Position numbers and translations under genes: made by a program
Source of the DNA: Salibacterium qingdaonense
GTDB taxonomy: Bacteria > Bacillota > Bacilli > Bacillales > Marinococcaceae
DNA: 60,993 bases
Assembly (NCBI RefSeq): GCF_900114715.1
Contig: NZ_FOTY01000018.1
Location: 1-60,993, forward strand
Direction of reading: 5' to 3'
The notes under the pieces: model-generated
What the model was told of the DNA's origin: nothing
The model's database searches: none
What the model saw: the letters and a program-made list of their open reading frames with translations, nothing else
Shown here: in pieces, positions 15,440 to 24,822 of the stretch
Layout: each line of letters starts with the position of its first letter
Numbering within the stretch: the first letter of the stretch is position 1

Positions 15440-17356
15440 CTACATACGAACTGTCAGCAGCGGATCGTTTCGATGAACCAATTCCGTGCCGATGACAGTG
15501 ATGTCTTTGACATGGTCCTGATTGGTGATAATGATCGGTGTGATGGTGTTGTAGCCGGACTCTCGGATCTTCTCTTCGTCACATTCTATGATCAGCTGCC
15601 CTGCCTGAACGCGGTCACCCTGCTGGACGTGGGAGGTGAAAGGCGCACCCTCCAGTTCGACGGTGTCGATGCCGATATGAATGAGGATTTCAATCCCTTC
15701 ATCGGAGGTAATACCGACAGCATGGCCGGACGAAATCGAGGTGGTGACGACGCCGTTTACCGGAGATACTACTTGTCCTTCCGCGGGAATGACAGCCGCT
15801 CCCCCGCCCATAGCGCCGGACGAAAACGTTTCTTCCGGTACGTCTTCAAGTGGAACAACCTGTCCTGCCAGGGGGCTGGCTATCGTTACATCCCCTGTTT
15901 TCTGGTTAGTTTCTCCGGCTGCCGCGGAAGGAGATGTTTCTTCTTCTATCGGGCTTTTCTTCTCATTCACTCCGCCGAAGAAATACGTGATGACAAAGCC
16001 TATGAGAAACGCTGCGATGGTCGCTGTCACATATCCCCAGAACTCACCATTCAGTCCTTCCTCGGGATTGACGTACGTCGGGTACGAAAACACACCGAGC
16101 CCGCCGAAGACAAACAGTTTGGAGCCAAAATACCCTGTGATACCGCCGCCCACGGCTCCACCGATACAACTGATGATAAATGGCTTTTTCTTCGGCAGCA
16201 TAATACCATAAATCGCCGGCTCCACAATACCGAATACAGCGGAAATAAAGGCGGGGATACTCAATGCTTTGATTTTTTCATCATTGGCCTTTACCAATAC
16301 CGCCAACATCACACCTGCTGTGGCGAGCAAAGAGGCCATCGCTGTCGCTAAAATAGGATCATATCCCAAGGTCGATAAGTTATTGAACGCCAGTGGAACA
16401 ATACCCCAATGCAGGCCGAAGATGATAAGAACCTGCCACATCGCCCCAATGAAGATACCTGCAATAACAGGACTCAGATCAAACAGCCAGGTTGTTCCTC
16501 CTCCGAGCAGCGAACTCAACCACGTAGCGATGGGACCAATAATTAGAAAGGTGGCCGGTACGATAGTAATCAATGTGAAGGTTGGAACCAAAAACGTCCG
16601 CACGACACTTGGAATAATTCGTGAGAAAAATCGTTCCACTTTGGTTGCGAAGAACGCAGCGACAAGGATGGGAATCACCGTTGTCGAATACGTCATGAGA
16701 ATCACCGGTATTCCCAAAAACGTTGTGTTTACCGGAGATTCAATGACACTCCCGGTAAAAATCGAAAACAGCGGATCCCCCTCTGTCAAACTGACCATCG
16801 TCGGATGCAGCAGAGCCGCTCCGATGGCCATTCCTATAAATGGACTCCCTCCGAATTTTTTCATGGCTGTATAGCCTAAAAAGATCGGTAGAAAGTAAAA
16901 AAGAGCATCTCCCACAGCATTCAGAATCGCATACGTTCCTGATTCTTCCGCTATCCATCCCAATGCATTAAAAAGGGAGGTGAATCCTTTAATCATCCCG
17001 GATGCCACCAGCAGGCTCAGGATGGGGGTGAAAATTCCCGCTATCATATCAATGGCTTTATCAAGTACTTTGCCCTCTTTATCATTCTGCTGATGCTCCT
17101 CTCCCTGCGAGAAGCCGCCAACCGCTGTTAATTCTTTGTATACCTCCGGAACATGGTTTCCTATGACAACTTGATACTGCCCGCCGCTTTGCAGGACCTT
17201 TACCACGCCATCCATCTTTTCAAGTTGATCAGTTTGGGCTTTGGATTCATCTTTTAATTTAAAACGAAGCCTGGTAATGCAATGAATCACACTGTTCACA
17301 TTTTCTTTTCCGTCGACCAGCTCCAATATCTTTGTTGCCAGCTCCCTGTAAGTCAT
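15440..17356 (-). CDS. PTS beta-glucoside-type IIBCA permease
   Basis: A 638-residue three-domain permease. The N-terminal IIB has its phosphocysteine in HCITRLRFKLKD (about residue 26), the central IIC has ~10 TM segments (residues ~110-460), and the C-terminal IIA of glucose type has HIGIDTVEL (phosphohistidine, about residue 575). The order B-C-A is that of BglP/ScrA-like permeases for beta-glucosides, sucrose or trehalose. ATG at 17356 is used because AAGGAG precedes it. The cluster lacks a phospho-beta-glucosidase; two Gfo/Idh/MocA proteins follow instead. Confidence 0.9.
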   Translation of the reverse strand: MTYRELATKILELVDGKENVNSVIHCITRLRFKLKDESKAQTDQLEKMDGVVKVLQSGGQYQVVIGNHVPEVYKELTAVGGFSQGEEHQQNDKEGKVLDKAIDMIAGIFTPILSLLVASGMIKGFTSLFNALGWIAEESGTYAILNAVGDALFYFLPIFLGYTAMKKFGGSPFIGMAIGAALLHPTMVSLTEGDPLFSIFTGSVIESPVNTTFLGIPVILMTYSTTVIPILVAAFFATKVERFFSRIIPSVVRTFLVPTFTLITIVPATFLIIGPIATWLSSLLGGGTTWLFDLSPVIAGIFIGAMWQVLIIFGLHWGIVPLAFNNLSTLGYDPILATAMASLLATAGVMLAVLVKANDEKIKALSIPAFISAVFGIVEPAIYGIMLPKKKPFIISCIGGAVGGGITGYFGSKLFVFGGLGVFSYPTYVNPEEGLNGEFWGYVTATIAAFLIGFVITYFFGGVNEKKSPIEEETSPSAAAGETNQKTGDVTIASPLAGQVVPLEDVPEETFSSGAMGGGAAVIPAEGQVVSPVNGVVTTSISSGHAVGITSDEGIEILIHIGIDTVELEGAPFTSHVQQGDRVQAGQLIIECDEEKIRESGYNTITPIIITNQDHVKDITVIGTELVHRNDPLLTVRM

Positions 17357-17499
17357 TCCATTCACTCCTTCCCCCTTAACCGCGGGGTGGTTTTCTTCCA
17401 TGAAGACTATTTAATATACCGCTTTCATTATCCAATAAAGGCAGATGCCACCCCACCTACAAAGAGGCAGCTGTGGTGACCATCTGCCGCCGGGTAACG

Positions 17500-18495
17500 T
17501 TAGTCAGACTCTTGCTGCTTATCCGCTGCAAATATAATACCGGCTGTTTGCCGCGCCTTTTCGTAAACGTCCATGACGGACTGGGAGTAATGAAGAAGTT
17601 CATAGCATTGTTGAACGTCCTGATTCTTAAATATTTCTCGAAAAGCAAGCAGTTCGTAATATAATGGATTCGTCATTATCTGGTTGTTCAATTCCACCGT
17701 TTTCTCTCCCAGGTGCAGATGAATGCGTTGGCAGCCGTTCGCTCCGTTCTCTACGTGAAGATAGCCATGTTCGCCCTGTACAAGTACGAAGTTTTTGCTT
17801 TTCGTGTCTTTGGCTCCGGCGCACTCCGCTGTGAAATGATCGTACTGCATCAATAAGACACCGGACGTATCAATGCCGTTCTCATGTTTATTGGCAGCGT
17901 AATGGACTGTTTCCGGCGCGCCGAACAGATTCATGACAAAGTGCAGATTATAAATGTTGATATCCGCCAGAGCCCCTCCTGAAAATTCAGGATTGAATAC
18001 GTTGGGTGTTTCTCCATGTAACAACGCGTCATACTTGCTGGAATACTGGCTGTAATTGCACTGCACCAGTTTGATAGAACCAAGCTCTTGGATGCAGTCT
18101 TTGATGGTCTGATAATTCGGCAGGTGAATCGTCGTAATGCCTTCAAACAACAGGAGGTGATTCTTCTCGGCGAGCGCCGTGAGACGATTCGTCTCGGATG
18201 CCGTAGAGGTGAACGGCTTCTCGCAGATGACGTGTTTCCCGTGCTCCAATGCTTGATAGGAATGAGCATAGTGCAGGCTGTTCGGAGACGCGACATAGAT
18301 CATGTCCACCTCCGGATCGCGGAACAGCTGATCCAAATCGGTATAAATAGCCGGCACTCCGTATTTTTCGGCCAGGGGCTGAGCGCTTTCTTCCCTGCGT
18401 GAATATACAGCGGTGCATTCTACATCATCCAGCTGTTCGACTGCGGACAAAAACATATCTACAATAAATCCTGTTCCAATGGTACCGATTTTCAT
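17500..18495 (-). CDS. Gfo/Idh/MocA family oxidoreductase
   Basis: A 331-residue Rossmann-fold protein with GTIGTGFIVDMF at the N-terminus (NAD(P) site), VASPNSLHY and CEKPFTSTASE (the conserved EKP lysine, about residue 94), followed by the C-terminal beta-sheet domain. The family oxidises or reduces sugars; some members are NAD-dependent glycosidases. It lies between a related gene and the PTS permease on the minus strand. AGGAGG precedes the start. With the permease it could process the imported sugar phosphate, but the substrate is unknown. Confidence 0.85.
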   Translation of the reverse strand: MKIGTIGTGFIVDMFLSAVEQLDDVECTAVYSRREESAQPLAEKYGVPAIYTDLDQLFRDPEVDMIYVASPNSLHYAHSYQALEHGKHVICEKPFTSTASETNRLTALAEKNHLLLFEGITTIHLPNYQTIKDCIQELGSIKLVQCNYSQYSSKYDALLHGETPNVFNPEFSGGALADINIYNLHFVMNLFGAPETVHYAANKHENGIDTSGVLLMQYDHFTAECAGAKDTKSKNFVLVQGEHGYLHVENGANGCQRIHLHLGEKTVELNNQIMTNPLYYELLAFREIFKNQDVQQCYELLHYSQSVMDVYEKARQTAGIIFAADKQQESD

Positions 18496-18531
18496 TGAGA
18501 GCCGCCTCCTATCTCTTAAAACGTAAATGGA

Positions 18532-19548
18532 TCACTTTGCTGCCTTCGCAGCCTGAAGCCCATCTTCCAATATCTTCAGCACCGTCGTTACTTCTTCGTC
18601 TTTGACCGGCTTTTCCGTCTTGTAATAGATGGCCTGATAAAGTTTGTCGTACAGAATACCGTAATTCGTTACCTCCGAAGGCACTACTTCTTCCTGGTTC
18701 AGGCCTTCTTCATCCACGTAGGAGAGTCGTCCCCAATTGCTCCGGTCTTCCGGTTCCAGTGATATTTCGGTCGGGCCATCCGGATTTTTCTTCTGGTGCC
18801 CGCTGCTGTATTTAATAAAGCTTCCTTTATCACCGTGAACGATAAATTTAGGGTGCTCGATTTTCACGGCCAGACTGCATTTAATGGTTACTTTCGTTCT
18901 TCCGAAGAAGAAGTCTATATCTATATAATCATCCGACTCTCCCGGAAAATAAATGCTCCTTACATCATAATGAATATCATCCGGTACACCGTATATCGAA
19001 ACCATCTGATCGATGGTGTGAACAGCAAGCATGTACAACACCATGAAGTTTCCCTGCTTCACTTGGTGCGGCATAAAGTAATCGTAATGAGACTGGATTT
19101 CAATAATGTTTCCGAGCTTGCCGCTTTCGAGTACCTTCTTCAGTGTTAGAAAGTCACCGTCAAACCTTCTGTTTTGATTGGCCATTGCAATGAGATCTTT
19201 CGATTCGGCTAAAGCAAATATCTCATGCGCTTCATCGATGGTCGGGGTGAACGGCTTTTCCATCAACACATGTTTGTTGTGATGAAGCGCTTCTTTGGCA
19301 TATCCCACATGGCTGTCCACATGGGTGCAGATGACCACCAGATCAACATCGTCATCGTCATAAATATCCTGCATGTCCGTCGTGAATTGTACCGACGGAT
19401 ACCATTGCTCATGTTCTGTACCTTCCCTCTCCCGGTCTTCTTCTCTACGGAAAATGTATTTGACACGGATATGGTCCTGCTTCGCCAGGTATGGCAGGTG
19501 ATAATTCAAGACAGCGTTCCCAAAACCGATAATGGCTGTATTCATCAT
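18532..19548 (-). CDS. Gfo/Idh/MocA family oxidoreductase (YhhX-like)
   Basis: A 338-residue protein with IIGFGNAVLNYHLPYL (nucleotide binding), VICTHVDSH and MEKPFTPTIDEAHE (catalytic lysine of EKP, about residue 97). Overall length and motif spacing are closest to the YhhX/YdgJ subgroup. It is the first gene of the minus-strand operon and faces the RpiR regulator. Its promoter region (19560-19780) carries a cre box and a 19-bp palindrome. Two paralogous oxidoreductases in tandem suggest successive oxidation and reduction of one sugar. Confidence 0.85.
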   Translation of the reverse strand: MMNTAIIGFGNAVLNYHLPYLAKQDHIRVKYIFRREEDREREGTEHEQWYPSVQFTTDMQDIYDDDDVDLVVICTHVDSHVGYAKEALHHNKHVLMEKPFTPTIDEAHEIFALAESKDLIAMANQNRRFDGDFLTLKKVLESGKLGNIIEIQSHYDYFMPHQVKQGNFMVLYMLAVHTIDQMVSIYGVPDDIHYDVRSIYFPGESDDYIDIDFFFGRTKVTIKCSLAVKIEHPKFIVHGDKGSFIKYSSGHQKKNPDGPTEISLEPEDRSNWGRLSYVDEEGLNQEEVVPSEVTNYGILYDKLYQAIYYKTEKPVKDEEVTTVLKILEDGLQAAKAAK

Positions 19549-19629
19549 GATGCATATCCCTCTTTTCTCTAATGAATAAGCTCATCCTAGCACAGAAGTG
19601 GTGTACTGCTAATGCTTTTTTACGATTTA

Positions 19630-19643
19630 GGTAATCGCTTTCA
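19630..19643 (-). promoter_or_regulatory. cre (CcpA) box
   Basis: Minus strand TGAAAGCGATTACC fits the cre consensus TGNAANCGNWNNCW except for the last base. It lies about 85-95 bases upstream of the oxidoreductase start, so catabolite repression of the PTS/oxidoreductase operon is likely. Confidence 0.6.
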
Positions 19644-19669
19644 CATTTCGCTTATGAAAAAGTCCTTTT

Positions 19670-19688
19670 TTTGAAATTGAATTTCAAA
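19670..19688. promoter_or_regulatory. Putative RpiR-family operator
   Basis: TTTGAAATTGAATTTCAAA is a perfect 19-bp palindrome (arms TTTGAAATT/AATTTCAAA). It lies between the divergent oxidoreductase operon and the RpiR gene. RpiR/MurR regulators bind GAAA...TTTC palindromes of this type, so it is the obvious operator of the protein encoded at 19789. Confidence 0.65.
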
Positions 19689-19788
19689 AGTGGTTTGTAT
19701 ACGTCAGGAGCTGATTTTCTTTCCCAGTGATATAGCGTAAAATAGGTTGTATGAACACCGCTTTATCAGAAAATGAGGGATGCCGCGT

Positions 19789-20568
19789 ATGTTACTCAAT
19801 AAAATGAAATACCGGAAAGACTTAACCAGCCAGGAACATAAAATTGTAGACTATATCCTCGATCATCCGCCGGCCGTCTTTCAAATGACGGCAAACGAAC
19901 TGGCCAAAAAGACGTATACCAGCTCTTCGACAGTAGTGAGACTCTGCAATAAATTAGGGACAAAAGGTTTTCCGGATTTTCAGCTTCAGTTGGCACTGGA
20001 ATACAAGGAAGCTGGTCCGGCAAAGGAGTGGCGGCAGGCTTCGATACAGGGAGGAACATCCTCTGCAGAAAGTTTCGATCTTGTGCCGCTTATTTATGAA
20101 GAGGCGCTGGTGGAGACGAGAAAAAGACTCTCTGTGGAACAACTGCAGGACATCGTCAAGCTGCTGAAAAAGGCGGGGAGTATCGAAATCTACGGAGTAG
20201 ACTTAAACTACTATATCGCACAACAGGCCTGCACGAAATGGAACGAGGTGGGGTGGCATGCCTCGGCGTATAACAGCGTGAACCTTCACCTGTTAACCAA
20301 CACGCAGAAGAGCGCAAACGTCGTTTCCTTTGTGATATCCCATACCGGGACAAACCGGGCGATTATAGACATAGCTAAGACGCTCAAGTCTTTCAACCGG
20401 ACAGTCATTGCGATATCAGGCAGTACCGACAACGAATTGACGAAAATATCTGACAAAACCATACAAAGTTATTACAACCAGGATGTCCTGCACCTGACAA
20501 AAATGTTCAATATTATCACCACACAGTATATTTTCGATACATTATATGTAGCGAGTATTGAAGAATAA
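19789..20568 (+). CDS. MurR/RpiR family transcriptional regulator
   Basis: A ~259-residue regulator with an N-terminal HTH (residues ~1-75; MTANELAKKTYTSSSTVVRL, then CNKLGTKGFPDFQ) and a C-terminal SIS sugar-phosphate-binding domain (residues ~110-250; IEIYGVDLN, VSFVISHTGTN, VIAISGSTDNEL). The ATG at 19789 is favoured because GAGGG sits 9 bases upstream. Divergent from the two oxidoreductase genes and the PTS permease, it most likely senses the phosphorylated PTS substrate. Confidence 0.88.
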   Translation: MLLNKMKYRKDLTSQEHKIVDYILDHPPAVFQMTANELAKKTYTSSSTVVRLCNKLGTKGFPDFQLQLALEYKEAGPAKEWRQASIQGGTSSAESFDLVPLIYEEALVETRKRLSVEQLQDIVKLLKKAGSIEIYGVDLNYYIAQQACTKWNEVGWHASAYNSVNLHLLTNTQKSANVVSFVISHTGTNRAIIDIAKTLKSFNRTVIAISGSTDNELTKISDKTIQSYYNQDVLHLTKMFNIITTQYIFDTLYVASIEE

Positions 20569-20753
20569 TACTGATTCAAAAAACCGTGCTTTGCTGGCAG
20601 CATGCTGGAGGAAGGTGTGGCTTTGTTAACGCCAAAGGATTTTCCTCTTCTAGAGTTCAAAGCTTTGAATACCGTGGGACACGTGCTTGATCATCTTCGT
20701 TGTATTGTTGATGTCCTCGATATATCGATGCGTGTGCGCATTCCGGGCATACT

Positions 20754-20792
20754 AAGAAACCAGACTTCTCTTTCGTGAAAGTCTGGTTTCTT
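20754..20792. terminator. Bidirectional terminator
   Basis: AAGAAACCAGAC pairs perfectly with GTCTGGTTTCTT around a 15-nt loop. It lies just beyond the stop of the minus-strand dehydrogenase and downstream of the plus-strand regulator. The 180 bases between it and the regulator show no recognised gene. Confidence 0.8.
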
Positions 20793-20803
20793 AATAGGAC
20801 ATA

Positions 20804-21730
20804 TTATGATGAAAACCTTTGAATAATTTCTTCGGCTATCATTTTAGACGTTCGTTCCTGCGCTTCTTCGGTCAACCCTGCAATATGCGGGGTAATCAAA
20901 CAATTATCAAGTTCCAGCAGCGGATGATTCTTTTCGATCGGTTCGTGTTCGATGACATCGAGAAAGGCGCCGCCGATTTCTTCGTTTTTGATCATCTCAT
21001 AGAGGTCGTTTTCTTCCACTACGCCCCCTCTGGAGGAGTTGATAAGCCAGCTTCCGGGCTTCATGTTTTTCATTCGGTCTTTATTGAGCAGATGCTTTGT
21101 TCCTGAAGTAAGCGGAATATGAAGGCTGACAAAATCGGACTGGCGCAGAACCTCGTCCAACTCCGTCATCCTAATGCCGGTCTCCATAACCGCATAATCA
21201 TACGGTTTCACAAAGGGGTCGTATCCGGTAACATTCATTCCCAGCGCTTTCGCCCGGTTCGCAGCCCGGATGCCGGTTTCGCCTGTCCCTACCAGTCCCA
21301 ACATCTTCCCGTACACTTCCCCTTTTGTAAATCCACGCCGATCCCAGCCGCCGGATTTCACATCGTGAGCTGCAACGGCAAGCGGACGTGTCACATGAAA
21401 CATCGCAGAGATGACGTACTCTGCTACCGAAGCCGCGTTTGCATTTTTTGCCGTGATGACTTCAATCTCCATTTTTTTAGCCGCATCCAGATCTATGTTA
21501 TCGAGTCCTACACCTAAGCGGCCCACCACTTTCAAGCGGGAACCTGATCTAAGCAGCGTTTCATCTACCTTGGTCTGGTTTCTGACGATAAGAGCGTCCG
21601 CGTCTGCCGCTTCCTTTTCCAAAGATTCCCGCTGCTTCCATAAATCCGGGTCATACAACACGTCATACCCCTGAGCCTTTAACAATTCCATACCGATCGG
21701 CCAATTCATTTCCGTAATAACAATTTTCAT
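20804..21730 (-). CDS. slcC: D-2-hydroxyacid dehydrogenase, probable (S)-sulfolactate dehydrogenase
   Basis: A 308-residue NAD-dependent dehydrogenase of the phosphoglycerate/D-hydroxyacid family. GTGETGIRAANRAKALG (about residues 147-163) binds NAD, followed by NSSRGGVVEENDL (substrate Arg) and TPHIAGLTEEA (catalytic His, about residue 283). Next to ComC- and SuyAB-type genes this matches SlcC, which oxidises (S)-3-sulfolactate to sulfopyruvate. It is the last gene of the transporter-dehydrogenase operon and is followed by a terminator. Alone it would be annotated only as a hydroxyacid dehydrogenase; the specific role comes from context. Confidence 0.78.
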   Translation of the reverse strand: MKIVITEMNWPIGMELLKAQGYDVLYDPDLWKQRESLEKEAADADALIVRNQTKVDETLLRSGSRLKVVGRLGVGLDNIDLDAAKKMEIEVITAKNANAASVAEYVISAMFHVTRPLAVAAHDVKSGGWDRRGFTKGEVYGKMLGLVGTGETGIRAANRAKALGMNVTGYDPFVKPYDYAVMETGIRMTELDEVLRQSDFVSLHIPLTSGTKHLLNKDRMKNMKPGSWLINSSRGGVVEENDLYEMIKNEEIGGAFLDVIEHEPIEKNHPLLELDNCLITPHIAGLTEEAQERTSKMIAEEIIQRFSS

Positions 21731-21744
21731 CGTTACCCTCCTTT

Positions 21745-22794
21745 TTACAGCGGAGATGGAAAGGAAAGATCATATTTCTCCCCTAAACGCTGTAGTTCTT
21801 TCTCTATGTTTTCCGGGAGCGGGATGCCTTCAGACTGACTTTGTTGATACGTTCGTCCTCGCCGTTCTCCCGGGTATAAAATTTCTTCAAACCCTTCGGC
21901 CAGCGGGGAGGCTTTTATTTCTCCAAGCATCTGCCCTACCCGCTCTTCATAATCATCGAGGTTCATCCAATGTTTAATATCGAGAAGAATGAAAGCATGA
22001 CCCACGTCAGCCGGAGGATTACCGGATTGAAAGATACTGTTGACGTGCGTGCCAAACGCCGCTCCGGTTAAAACGCCGGCCATCATTTCAACGGCCATCG
22101 CCATCGCGTACCCTTTTGCTCCTCCCAGCGGAAGAAGAGAACCTGCGATAGCTTCTGTTGGATTATTTGTTTCGTTGCCGTTTTTGTCCAGCGCCCAGCC
22201 GTCCGGTATCTCTTTTCCTTCTTTTTCCGCTACTAAAATATTACCGCGCGCGACTTTGCTCGAAGACATATCAATGATTATCGGATCCCCGTTTTTATGA
22301 GGAAAGCCGAAGGCCAGAGGATTCGTGCCAAAGTACGACTTACTTCCTCCCCATGGCGCAATGCCGGATGGGGAATTGGTAACAGCAATTAACGCCATAT
22401 CTTTTTGAAAGGCTTTTTGGCAGTAATAGGCTGCGGTACCAAAATGATTGCTCTCCGAAATAAAAATGCTTGCCAATCCGTGTTTTTCCGCTGTCGGAAA
22501 TGCTTTGTCCAGGGCTTTACTCGAGACTACCTGCCCCAAGCCGTTATCCCCTTTTACTTTCAAAACGGCGTCGTTCTCTTCAAATGTAAGGTCCGGTTCT
22601 GGATTGATCTGCCCTTCTTCCAACCGTGGCACGTACATGAGAAGCCGGTTAATACCGTGCGTACCGGACCCTTCCATATCTGCCCGAATCAAGGAATCAG
22701 CAGCAATTCCCGCTTCCTCGGCAGGCATCCCTGTTTTTTGTAACAAGACTTGGCTGAACTGCTGCAATGCTTGACTTGAATAACGCTGCTCCAA
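21745..22794 (-). CDS. comC: Ldh family dehydrogenase, probable (R)-sulfolactate dehydrogenase
   Basis: A 349-residue member of the malate/L-lactate dehydrogenase (Ldh_2) family, not the classical Rossmann LDH. The signature ESNHFGTAAYYCQKA (about residue 115) holds the catalytic His and is followed by APWGGSKSYFGTNPLAFGFP. ComC reduces sulfopyruvate to (R)-sulfolactate with NAD(P)H. Together with SlcC it would invert (S)- to (R)-sulfolactate, the form cleaved by SuyAB. It sits between the SlcC-like gene and the TctB gene, with short gaps on both sides. Confidence 0.78.
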   Translation of the reverse strand: MEQRYSSQALQQFSQVLLQKTGMPAEEAGIAADSLIRADMEGSGTHGINRLLMYVPRLEEGQINPEPDLTFEENDAVLKVKGDNGLGQVVSSKALDKAFPTAEKHGLASIFISESNHFGTAAYYCQKAFQKDMALIAVTNSPSGIAPWGGSKSYFGTNPLAFGFPHKNGDPIIIDMSSSKVARGNILVAEKEGKEIPDGWALDKNGNETNNPTEAIAGSLLPLGGAKGYAMAMAVEMMAGVLTGAAFGTHVNSIFQSGNPPADVGHAFILLDIKHWMNLDDYEERVGQMLGEIKASPLAEGFEEILYPGERRGRTYQQSQSEGIPLPENIEKELQRLGEKYDLSFPSPL

Positions 22795-22812
22795 TGCAAA
22801 AACGCCTCCTTT

Positions 22813-23286
22813 TTATTGTATAAAAACTCCCGTTGGAAGCTGGACTAAAAAGACATAACGAAATAACAAGAAAAAAACCACTGTTACAGCAATCGCACTT
22901 CCGGCTGCGTTCATCATCCTCTTTCTTCCGAACACAAATCCCTCCTGCAGATACCAGGTCATTCCTCCTAAAAATATCAAACTTGCCAGCAAAAACCCTG
23001 CAAACCATATTAAAAATACATAAATTAATAGTCCTATCCCTGTGGTTATCGCTTCTTTGGTGAATATTTTGGATGGTTCTTCCTCATTCTCCGCTGTTTT
23101 ATATAAGCTTACAAAAAGATATATCACAGAAAATAGAAGAAGCAGGCCCAACACAAGTATTGGAAAAACAGCGCTCATCGTATTAAATGTTCTCGCAATC
23201 CACAAGCCTCCGATAGCAATGACTATGAATAATATCGCACTTCCTGCATCTTTTCTTTTTTCCATTTCTACGGCTCCTCCTTTCAT
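22813..23286 (-). CDS. tctB: Tripartite tricarboxylate transporter small membrane subunit TctB
   Basis: A 157-residue membrane protein with four hydrophobic segments, typical of TctB, the small integral subunit of TTT secondary transporters. Its ATG overlaps the stop of the TctA gene (shared base 23286), so they are translationally coupled. In sulfolactate degraders the corresponding subunits belong to SlcHFG, which imports sulfolactate. Confidence 0.85.
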   Translation of the reverse strand: MKGGAVEMEKRKDAGSAILFIVIAIGGLWIARTFNTMSAVFPILVLGLLLLFSVIYLFVSLYKTAENEEEPSKIFTKEAITTGIGLLIYVFLIWFAGFLLASLIFLGGMTWYLQEGFVFGRKRMMNAAGSAIAVTVVFFLLFRYVFLVQLPTGVFIQ

Positions 23287-24791
23287 TACTCCTGTGTCTT
23301 TGTTTTTTTCAGCAATTTCCCTATATAAGGGCTTAACAAAGAAAGAATACAGAACAGTATAAGAATAATGGTTATCGGCCGGCTGACAAACAGCACAAAC
23401 AAATCTCCAATCCCATCACTTATTAAAATAGACTGCGATAACCCTTCTTCAGCAATAGGGCCAAGAATAAGTCCAAGAACAATCGGAGCCGGAGCGAAGC
23501 CTCTTTCGGATAAAACATACCCGATTAAACCGAACACAATTAACGTTACAACATCAGTGAAATTGTTCCGAATCGCGTAAGATCCGATAATCGTTAAGAA
23601 AACGATCGCAGGAGCAAGATAATACGTAGGAATATTAATGACTTTTCCAATATATTTCGATCCAAAAATAGCAAGGACCAGCATCACAATATTTGAGAGG
23701 ATAAATGCTGTGATAAACGTGTAAATCAGTACTCCGTTTTCTTCAAAAAGGTTGGGGCCCGGCTGAATCCCCTGCATGAGAAGGGCACCTATGATAACAG
23801 CCGCCGGTGGCGCCCCCGGGATTCCAAGCGCTAACAACGGCACCAGCGAACCGCCTACTTCAGCATTGTTAGCACCTTCCGAGGCTGCCACTCCGCGCAC
23901 GTCCCCTTTTCCAAACGTAGACTGATCCTTGGATAACCTGACGGTGGCATCATAAGATAACAGACTGGCAACATTTCCACCGGCACCGGGAATAATTCCC
24001 ACAATGATCCCCATAACAGCCGACCTTAAGATTAAAAAAGGACGCATAATAACCTGCCTGAAAACATAACCGATCACACCCTTTTCTTGTTGAAAAGACT
24101 GGACCTGTTCGGTGGGATCTTTTTGATTCTTGATCATTTTAATGACCTGGGGAATACAGAAAAAGGCTATAAGCATCACGATAAGTTCAAATCCCGCCTG
24201 GAGTTGAGAGAACCCAAAGGTGAATCTAGAAGAACCCCCAATCGGGGCGAGTCCTACCATACTCAACAGCAGACCGATGGTCCCTCCGATTAAGCCTTTC
24301 AGCAGCGAGCCCGAGGATAAGGTTGCTACCATCGTTAACCCGAGAATAGCTATCCAGAAAAACTCCGGAGGACCAAATTTTAGTGCCAAGGCTGCAAGCA
24401 GCGGAGTTAAAAAGAGAAGCGCAAGCCCCCCAATAACCCCACCGATTCCAGAACTTACGGCAGCCGTGATAAGAGCCCGGTCCGGTTTTCCCTGTTGTGT
24501 CATGGGATAACCGTCAAATGTTGTTGCTATAGAGGAAGGCGTGCCCGGTGTATTAATTAATATAGCGGCAATACATCCTCCGAAAATCGCGCCGATATAT
24601 ATTCCGCCAAGTGTAATCAAGGCCGTGTCAGCAGGCATGGAAAAGGTGAACGGAAGCATAACCGCAATCGCCATCGTTGCCGTGAGTCCTGGTAAAGCCC
24701 CTACTACCATTCCAGCTGCTACTCCAAATATCATATAGATGATAGTAAAAGGCTGACTTAACGAAGCTAATACTTCTTGGATGATCTCCAT
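23286..24791 (-). CDS. tctA: Tripartite tricarboxylate transporter large membrane subunit TctA
   Basis: A 501-residue, ~12-TM subunit. The TctA signatures are clear: GALPGLTATMAIAVMLPF and GGIYIGAIFGGCIAAILINT near the N-terminus, then PGTPSSIATTFDGYPMTQ. Mid-protein GIIPGAGGNVASLLSYD and EGANNAEVGGSLVPLLALGI form the second repeat. It forms the transport channel and takes substrate from the periplasmic-type binding protein TctC. The linked enzymes suggest sulfolactate as substrate. Confidence 0.93.
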   Translation of the reverse strand: MEIIQEVLASLSQPFTIIYMIFGVAAGMVVGALPGLTATMAIAVMLPFTFSMPADTALITLGGIYIGAIFGGCIAAILINTPGTPSSIATTFDGYPMTQQGKPDRALITAAVSSGIGGVIGGLALLFLTPLLAALALKFGPPEFFWIAILGLTMVATLSSGSLLKGLIGGTIGLLLSMVGLAPIGGSSRFTFGFSQLQAGFELIVMLIAFFCIPQVIKMIKNQKDPTEQVQSFQQEKGVIGYVFRQVIMRPFLILRSAVMGIIVGIIPGAGGNVASLLSYDATVRLSKDQSTFGKGDVRGVAASEGANNAEVGGSLVPLLALGIPGAPPAAVIIGALLMQGIQPGPNLFEENGVLIYTFITAFILSNIVMLVLAIFGSKYIGKVINIPTYYLAPAIVFLTIIGSYAIRNNFTDVVTLIVFGLIGYVLSERGFAPAPIVLGLILGPIAEEGLSQSILISDGIGDLFVLFVSRPITIILILFCILSLLSPYIGKLLKKTKTQE

Positions 24792-24822
24792 GTTTCTGCC
24801 TCCTATTCACACACAGGAAAAT

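Noticed and set aside
20569-20753. Possible coding remnant after the RpiR gene (plus-strand frame with LLTPKDFPLLEFKALNTVGH)
   Set aside because: It reads protein-like over ~45 codons but has no start, no recognised family and no second line of evidence.
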